A stretch of DNA of 5,742 nt, from contig JARCRR010000130.1 in assembly GCA_029850565.1 (NCBI GenBank), forward strand, positions 1 to 5,742, written 5' to 3'. Both the position numbers and the translations under genes were made by a program. This document shows positions 1 through 4,130 of the stretch, in pieces (position 1 is the first letter of the stretch; each line of letters starts with the position of its first letter). This stretch comes from Gallionella sp. (lineage in GTDB: Bacteria; Pseudomonadota; Gammaproteobacteria; Burkholderiales; Gallionellaceae). Under the pieces are notes generated by a model. The model saw nothing but the letters and a program-made list of their open reading frames with translations, made no database searches and was not told where the DNA came from.

Positions 1-3
1 TTG

Positions 4-258
4 ATGGAATTAGTTGAGCTAGTTGGAAGTTTGGCAGCCGTCCTCACGACCACCGCCTTCATTCCCCAAGTATGGCAAGTGTGGCGCACCAAACACACAA
101 AAGACATCTCGCTTGCCATGTATGCCCTGTTCACTTGCGGAGTAGCCTTGTGGTTGGGATACGGCATCCTCCTCGGTGCTTGGCCCATCATCCTCGCCAA
201 TTCGATCACCCTTATGCTGGCAGGAAGTGTCTTAGCCCTGAAATTGAAGTTTGGCTGA
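4..258 (+). CDS. SemiSWEET family sugar transporter (MtN3/PQ-loop)
   Basis: An 84-residue integral membrane protein of the bacterial SemiSWEET family, single three-helix bundles that dimerise to make a facilitative sugar uniporter in the inner membrane. Three hydrophobic segments are visible at about residues 3-24, 36-57 and 61-80. The first ends in the PQ motif (FIPQVWQVW, P21-Q22), which acts as the hinge in this family, followed by the usual basic TKxTKDIS stretch (29-36). W50 and N66 have the same 16-residue spacing as the Trp/Asn pair that contacts sugar in characterised SemiSWEETs. The length matches the family norm. I chose the ATG at 4; a TTG directly before it at 1 is possible, and the window edge hides the ribosome binding site and any upstream gene. 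The substrate cannot be read from sequence. The stop is TGA, with no clear intrinsic terminator after it. Family assignment is firm; the exact start is less so. Confidence 0.9.
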   Translation: MELVELVGSLAAVLTTTAFIPQVWQVWRTKHTKDISLAMYALFTCGVALWLGYGILLGAWPIILANSITLMLAGSVLALKLKFG

Positions 259-427
259 ACCAAGGCGTTAAGGCACTCAGCCGCCGTCACTTCTGTGTTT
301 CAAAAAGCTCGTTTGGGCAATGCACTCAGCGTCTGTCGGCATCCTTTGCTCGGGCACCTTAGTAAGGCTCAAGTCAGGATGGCTGGCTATAGTCCCCGAA
401 CAAGTTGAAGGAGCCTGCCGATATCTA

Positions 428-448
428 TCGAAAAAGTATGCTTTTCGA
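428..448. repeat. Perfect 7-base inverted repeat upstream of acs
   Basis: TCGAAAA (428-434) and TTTTCGA (442-448) form perfect inverted arms around a 7-base spacer. The centre lies about 155 bases before the acs start. The arms are AT-rich with symmetric TCGA ends, so a dimeric regulator operator is more plausible than a terminator, since there is no T-run on either side. The regulator is unknown, and a chance occurrence cannot be excluded. Confidence 0.4.
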
Positions 449-579
449 CCATGTCGAACGAGCCGCTACTGCCGAAAATGATAGACTTGAGCCATTCGCG
501 GGAAAGCATCGCCAGTGCCGAAGACCCTACTCGATGGGGCTTTGACTTGAAGCAGATAGCAGTTAGACAACAACCACTT

Positions 580-584
580 GGGGA
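580..584 (+). promoter_or_regulatory. Ribosome binding site deciding the acs start
   Basis: GGGGA at 580-584 stands 7 bases before the ATG at 592. This is acceptable Shine-Dalgarno spacing, and together with the family-typical N-terminus from 592 it favours that start over the in-frame ATG at 451. Confidence 0.6.
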
Positions 585-591
585 ATCCATT

Positions 592-2556
592 ATGTCCAAC
601 ATTCAGTCCGTCATGCACGAGAACCGTGTATTCAATCCTTCCGAAGCATTCGTCAAACAAGCCAACGTATCAGGCATGGCAGCCTACAAGGCGATGTGCG
701 CCGAAGCCGAAAAGGACTACGCGGGATTCTGGTCGAAATTGGCTCGTGAAACCTTGCTCTGGCATAAACCCTTCACCAAGACCTTGGACGAAAGCAACGC
801 CCCCTTCTACAAATGGTTCGAAGACGGCGAACTGAACGTCTCCTACAACTGTCTGGATAGACATCTCACTACCCAACCTGAAAAGACCGCGATCATCTTC
901 GAAGCCGACGATGGCAAGGTCACACGCGTCAGTTACCGCGAACTACACACTCGCGTCTGCCAATTCGCGAACGGCCTGAAAGCCCGCTGCATCAAGAAGG
1001 GCGATCGTGTGATCGTCTACATGCCGATGAGCGTCGAAGCCGTTATCGCCATGCAAGCCTGCGCCCGTATCGGCGCCATCCATTCCGTCGTGTTCGGCGG
1101 CTTCTCCTCCAAGAGCCTGCATGAACGCATCACCGATGCACAGGCTGTCGCCGTCATCACCGCTGACGGCCAGTACCGCGGCGGCAAGGCTATGGCGCTC
1201 AAACCCGCTGTAGACGAAGCGCTCGGCATGGGCGGCTGCGACATGGTGCATACCGTGGTCGTTTACAAACGCACCGGCGGTGACGTGCAATGGAGCAGTA
1301 ACAATGTGTGGTGGACTGATGTGGTCGCGGGGCAAGGCGACACTTGCGAACCTGAGTGGGTAGGCGCCGAGCACCCGCTGTTCATCCTCTATACCTCCGG
1401 CTCTACCGGCAAACCAAAGGGCGTTCAGCATTCCACCGGCGGCTACCTGCTGGGTGCGATGGCCTCGATGAAATGGGTGTTCGACTACAAACCGGCCGAT
1501 ATCTTCTGGTGCACCGCTGACGTGGGTTGGATCACCGGACACAGCTACGTCGCTTATGGCCCGCTGGCCATGGGCGCGACCGAAGTCATCTTCGAAGGCG
1601 TACCGACTTACCCCGATGCAGGCCGTTTCTGGAAGATGATCCAAGACCACAAGGTCACCACCTTCTACACTGCACCGACCGCGATCCGCTCCCTCATCAA
1701 ACTGGGTGGCGACCTGCCAAACAAGTATGACCTGTCCAGCCTGCGCCTGCTCGGCACCGTGGGTGAGCCGATCAATCCCGAAGCGTGGATGTGGTACTAC
1801 AACACCGTCGGTCATGCGAATTGCCCTATCGTGGACACCTGGTGGCAGACGGAGACTGGTTGCCACATGATCGCCCCATTGCCCGGTGCGATGCCGATCA
1901 AACCCGGCACCTGCACCCTGCCGCTCCCCGGCATCATCGCCACCATCGTCAACGAAGCAGGAGACGAAGTGAACGATCAGCACGGCGGCTTCCTCGTCAT
2001 CAAGAAGCCCTTCCCCTCGCAGATCCGCACCATCTGGGGCGACCCCGAGCGCTACAAGAAAGGCTATTTCCCTGAAGAGATGAAGGGTGCGTATCTGGCT
2101 GGCGACTCCTCGCACCGTGACGAGGACGGCTATTTCTGGATCATGGGGCGTATCGATGATGTGTTGAACGTCTCGGGGCACCGCCTTGGCACCATGGAGA
2201 TCGAATCCGCCTTGGTTTCCAACCCGCTGGTCGCCGAAGCTGCGGTAGTCGGCAAACCGCACGAGATCAAGGGAGAAGCTGTGGTCGCTTTCGTCGTGCT
2301 CAAGGGCGCGCGCCCTGCCGATGCGGCCGCCGCGAAGAAACTCGCCGAGGAATTGCGCAACTGGGTAGGCAAGGAGATCGGTCCGATCGCCAAGCCGGAT
2401 GAGATCCGTTTCGGCGAAAACTTGCCTAAGACGCGTTCTGGAAAGATAATGCGCCGCCTGCTGAGAGCCATCGCCAAGGGTGAAGAGATCACCCAAGATG
2501 TTTCGACGCTTGAGAACCCAGCTATTCTGGAGCAGCTTAAAGAGGTCATTCGTTGA
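592..2556 (+). CDS. acs: Acetyl-CoA synthetase (acetate--CoA ligase, AMP-forming)
   Basis: Cytoplasmic ANL-superfamily enzyme of 654 residues, the usual length, converting acetate, ATP and CoA to acetyl-CoA, AMP and PPi through acetyl-adenylate. Visible in order: an N-terminal Acs domain (about 15-85); the phosphate-binding loop YTSGSTGKPKG (267-277); VGWITGHSY (311-319); GTVGEP (388-393); WWQTETG (417-423), whose tryptophans shape the small pocket that favours acetate over longer acyl groups; the hinge region GDSSHRDEDGY (504-514); MGRIDDVLNVSGHRLGT (518-534); and near the C-terminus PKTRSGK with K618, equivalent to the catalytic lysine that Pat-type enzymes acetylate to switch Acs off (K609 in Salmonella). 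The common GDGARR is GDSSHR here, a variant I do not expect to inactivate the enzyme. The start at 592 has GGGGA upstream. The stop codon overlaps the mltD start, and an intrinsic terminator follows 31 bases later. Acetate assimilation is the evident role. Confidence 0.97.
   Translation: MSNIQSVMHENRVFNPSEAFVKQANVSGMAAYKAMCAEAEKDYAGFWSKLARETLLWHKPFTKTLDESNAPFYKWFEDGELNVSYNCLDRHLTTQPEKTAIIFEADDGKVTRVSYRELHTRVCQFANGLKARCIKKGDRVIVYMPMSVEAVIAMQACARIGAIHSVVFGGFSSKSLHERITDAQAVAVITADGQYRGGKAMALKPAVDEALGMGGCDMVHTVVVYKRTGGDVQWSSNNVWWTDVVAGQGDTCEPEWVGAEHPLFILYTSGSTGKPKGVQHSTGGYLLGAMASMKWVFDYKPADIFWCTADVGWITGHSYVAYGPLAMGATEVIFEGVPTYPDAGRFWKMIQDHKVTTFYTAPTAIRSLIKLGGDLPNKYDLSSLRLLGTVGEPINPEAWMWYYNTVGHANCPIVDTWWQTETGCHMIAPLPGAMPIKPGTCTLPLPGIIATIVNEAGDEVNDQHGGFLVIKKPFPSQIRTIWGDPERYKKGYFPEEMKGAYLAGDSSHRDEDGYFWIMGRIDDVLNVSGHRLGTMEIESALVSNPLVAEAAVVGKPHEIKGEAVVAFVVLKGARPADAAAAKKLAEELRNWVGKEIGPIAKPDEIRFGENLPKTRSGKIMRRLLRAIAKGEEITQDVSTLENPAILEQLKEVIR
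2539..2545 (+). promoter_or_regulatory. Ribosome binding site for mltD TTG start, within acs
   Basis: AAAGAGG at 2539-2545, inside the last codons of acs, lies 7 bases before the TTG at 2553. It supports this rare start codon, which is also the only start in frame ahead of the signal peptide, since a TAA at 2538-2540 closes the frame upstream. The TTGA overlap with the acs stop suggests coupled translation by terminating acs ribosomes. Confidence 0.65.
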
Positions 2557-4130
2557 TAGAAAAGTCGGTCCGTCACATCACCAACATAAAGACAGCGCGC
2601 CTTGCCGCGCTGTCTTTGCTTTTTATAACAGTGACGACTCCGGCTCTCTCCAGTGCTCTTGAACAAAGACAGCAACCCACCTCTCAAGCAGCCGCTCCGA
2701 TCCGCGAAGCGATGATCGTCGCACCGGAACCTGCGGTGATTGAACCACCCAGCAAGCACATCTACTTCGCCCCGGCCAAATCCGAGCCCATCCCTGAAGA
2801 AATTGAAGTCAGCAACATCAAAGAAGGTTATCCGGAGCTGTCCACCATGCCGGACGAGGATGTATGGCAACGCATCCGCAGTGGCTTTGCCATGAAAGAA
2901 CTCAACAACCCGCTCATCAAACGCCATGAAAAATGGTATGCGAGCCACCCGGACTACGTGTTGCGCATGAGCGAACGCGCCCAACGCTACTTGTTCTATA
3001 TCGTGGAAGAAGTCGAACGTCGCGGCATCCCCACCGAGATCGCACTGCTACCGGTCATCGAAAGTGCGTTCAATCCAGGCGCGAATTCCGTCGCCAGCGC
3101 ATCCGGTATCTGGCAGTTCATCCCCTCCACCGGCAAACATTTCGGCATGGAGCAGAACTGGTGGTACGACGAACGCCGCGATGTCATCGGCGCAACCAAT
3201 GGTGCCTTGGATTACCTGGAGAAGCTACACGATCAGTTCGGTGACTGGGAACTGGCATTGGCCGCTTATAACTGGGGCGAGAACGCCGTAGCACGCGCAC
3301 AAGCCAAGAACCGCAGATTGGGAAAACCGACCGACTATTCCCATCTCAGGATGCCGCGTGAGACACAGAACTACGTGCCCAAACTACTCGCAGTGAAGAA
3401 CATCGTGAGCGATCCGCAACGCTTCGGCTTGGTGTTGCACGACATCCCGAATCGTCCGTACTTCGCCATCGTCACGCCTTCCAAACCAATGGATATCAAG
3501 GTCGCGGCAGCCTTGGCCGAGATCTCGATGGAAGAGTTCACCGCACTCAATCCGGCGAACAACCGACCAGTGATCTTGCAAGATCACGCTGAAGTGATCT
3601 TGCTCCCAGTGGATAAAGTCGATACTTTCCGCGCCAATCTGGAAAAGAGCGATCAACGTCTGGTTTCTTGGAAATCCTACAAGACCGAAAAAGGGGAATC
3701 GTTCCAGGAGATCGCTGCACGTTTCGATATACCGCTGGAACAGCTTCGTTCTGCCAACGGATTGTCGAAATACGCGGTCCAGAGCAACGGTCAGACCCTG
3801 CTGGTTCCTGCCGATGAGGACGATGAATTCTCCCCGTTCAATATGCACGCCTCTGCCGTGCAAGAGATGTCCGGCTTCTCTTACACCGTGCGCAAAGGCG
3901 ACACCCTCTCCACCATCGCACGTCGATTCCATACCAGCCAGGCAAACCTTGTCGCGATGAATCGCGGCAGCCACCGCTTGCGCATCGGCCAACGCTTCAC
4001 CATCCTGCCCGGCGCTTCTTATCCGCGCTACGCATCCAAACGCGCTCGCAGCGGACGTTCTGCCAGCACCGCCAAGATCAAACGCGCTGCCATCAAACGC
4101 AACGCCAACAAACTGGCCTACAACCGTTAA
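2553..4130 (+). CDS. mltD: Membrane-bound-type lytic murein transglycosylase D, LysM repeats
   Basis: A 525-residue exported peptidoglycan enzyme that cleaves the MurNAc-GlcNAc bond to leave 1,6-anhydro-MurNAc ends. A Sec signal peptide covers residues 1-35 (basic n-region, hydrophobic LAALSLLFITV, likely cut after SSA at 35). A proline-rich linker follows (about 40-85), then the family-1 SLT domain (about 135-260) with catalytic E170 in LPVIESAFNP, GIWQFIPSTGKHFGM (185-199) and ALAAYNWGENAV (235-246). A spacer domain like that of E. coli MltD spans about 300-360. Two LysM peptidoglycan-binding motifs lie at about 373-419 and 442-486. The tail 491-525 has 12 Lys/Arg and no acidic residue. E. 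coli MltD is a lipoprotein, but this protein has no cysteine at all, so it is probably soluble in the periplasm. The TTG start overlaps the acs stop by 4 bases, and an intrinsic terminator lies inside the signal-peptide codons. The TAA stop overlaps that of the convergent ABC gene. Confidence 0.93.
   Translation: MIEKSVRHITNIKTARLAALSLLFITVTTPALSSALEQRQQPTSQAAAPIREAMIVAPEPAVIEPPSKHIYFAPAKSEPIPEEIEVSNIKEGYPELSTMPDEDVWQRIRSGFAMKELNNPLIKRHEKWYASHPDYVLRMSERAQRYLFYIVEEVERRGIPTEIALLPVIESAFNPGANSVASASGIWQFIPSTGKHFGMEQNWWYDERRDVIGATNGALDYLEKLHDQFGDWELALAAYNWGENAVARAQAKNRRLGKPTDYSHLRMPRETQNYVPKLLAVKNIVSDPQRFGLVLHDIPNRPYFAIVTPSKPMDIKVAAALAEISMEEFTALNPANNRPVILQDHAEVILLPVDKVDTFRANLEKSDQRLVSWKSYKTEKGESFQEIAARFDIPLEQLRSANGLSKYAVQSNGQTLLVPADEDDEFSPFNMHASAVQEMSGFSYTVRKGDTLSTIARRFHTSQANLVAMNRGSHRLRIGQRFTILPGASYPRYASKRARSGRSASTAKIKRAAIKRNANKLAYNR
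2588..2624 (+). terminator. Intrinsic terminator after acs, inside mltD signal-peptide codons
   Basis: A perfect 12-base stem, AAAGACAGCGCG (2588-2599) with CGCGCTGTCTTT (2606-2617), closes a 6-base loop CCTTGC. It is followed by GCTTTTT, so the GC-rich core is trailed by TTTGCTTTTT, eight T in ten. It begins 31 bases after the acs stop, a typical terminator position, and works in the + direction only, since the other side lacks a T-run. It overlaps codons 12-24 of mltD, so mltD transcription from upstream needs read-through. Confidence 0.88.
3570..3603. repeat. 18-base palindrome plus third copy of its half-site, in mltD
   Basis: GTGATCTTGCAAGATCAC (3570-3587) is a perfect 18-base palindrome. 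A third copy of the half-site, GTGATCTTGC, follows at 3594-3603 and can instead pair with GCAAGATCAC (3578-3587) as a 10-base stem with a GCTGAA loop. The two structures exclude each other. The stretch encodes VILQDHAEVILLP in the spacer domain, so part of the repetition comes from the repeated Val-Ile-Leu. Function is unknown. Confidence 0.7.

Larger units (their letters stand above)
259..591. other. Intergenic region upstream of acs, no convincing gene
   Basis: A 333-base stretch between the SemiSWEET gene and acs. I see no credible coding sequence, tRNA or known riboswitch. It holds a 9-base direct repeat GCACTCAGC (273-281 and 322-330), an 11-base near-palindrome CCTTA-G-TAAGG (357-367), a possible long-range pairing AGGCTC/GAGCCT (365-370 with 411-416), and a perfect 7-base inverted repeat at 428-448 listed separately. 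The acs promoter should lie here, but no pair of -35 and -10 boxes stands out. The frame of acs is open back to 409, so a start at 451 is formally possible, but the 47 residues it would add do not resemble the Acs family. Confidence 0.6.

Noticed and set aside
264..285. GGCG...CGCC pairing after the SemiSWEET gene as a terminator
   Set aside because: The stem is only four bases with a long loop and no T-run follows.
337..350. Sigma-54-like GG...GC pair near GGCATCCTTTGC
   Set aside because: Only 8 bases separate GG and GC where the sigma-54 promoter needs 10.
542..569. Possible promoter TTGACT-N16-TAGACA just before acs
   Set aside because: The -35 box is good, but the -10 box matches only three of six bases and would give a very short leader. 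Not strong enough to annotate.
451..591. N-terminal extension of Acs from the ATG at 451 (47 extra residues)
   Set aside because: The added residues do not resemble any Acs N-terminus, there is no good ribosome binding site at 451, and the start at 592 gives the standard length with GGGGA upstream.
943..2496. A 517-codon open frame antisense to acs
   Set aside because: It mirrors the codon bias of acs, has no recognisable domain, and lies entirely within a strongly conserved enzyme gene. Its length is striking but is a known artefact of GC-rich coding strands.
2130..2984. A 284-codon open frame on the - strand across the acs/mltD junction
   Set aside because: Low-complexity, arginine- and serine-rich translation with no motif, covering two well-supported + strand genes.
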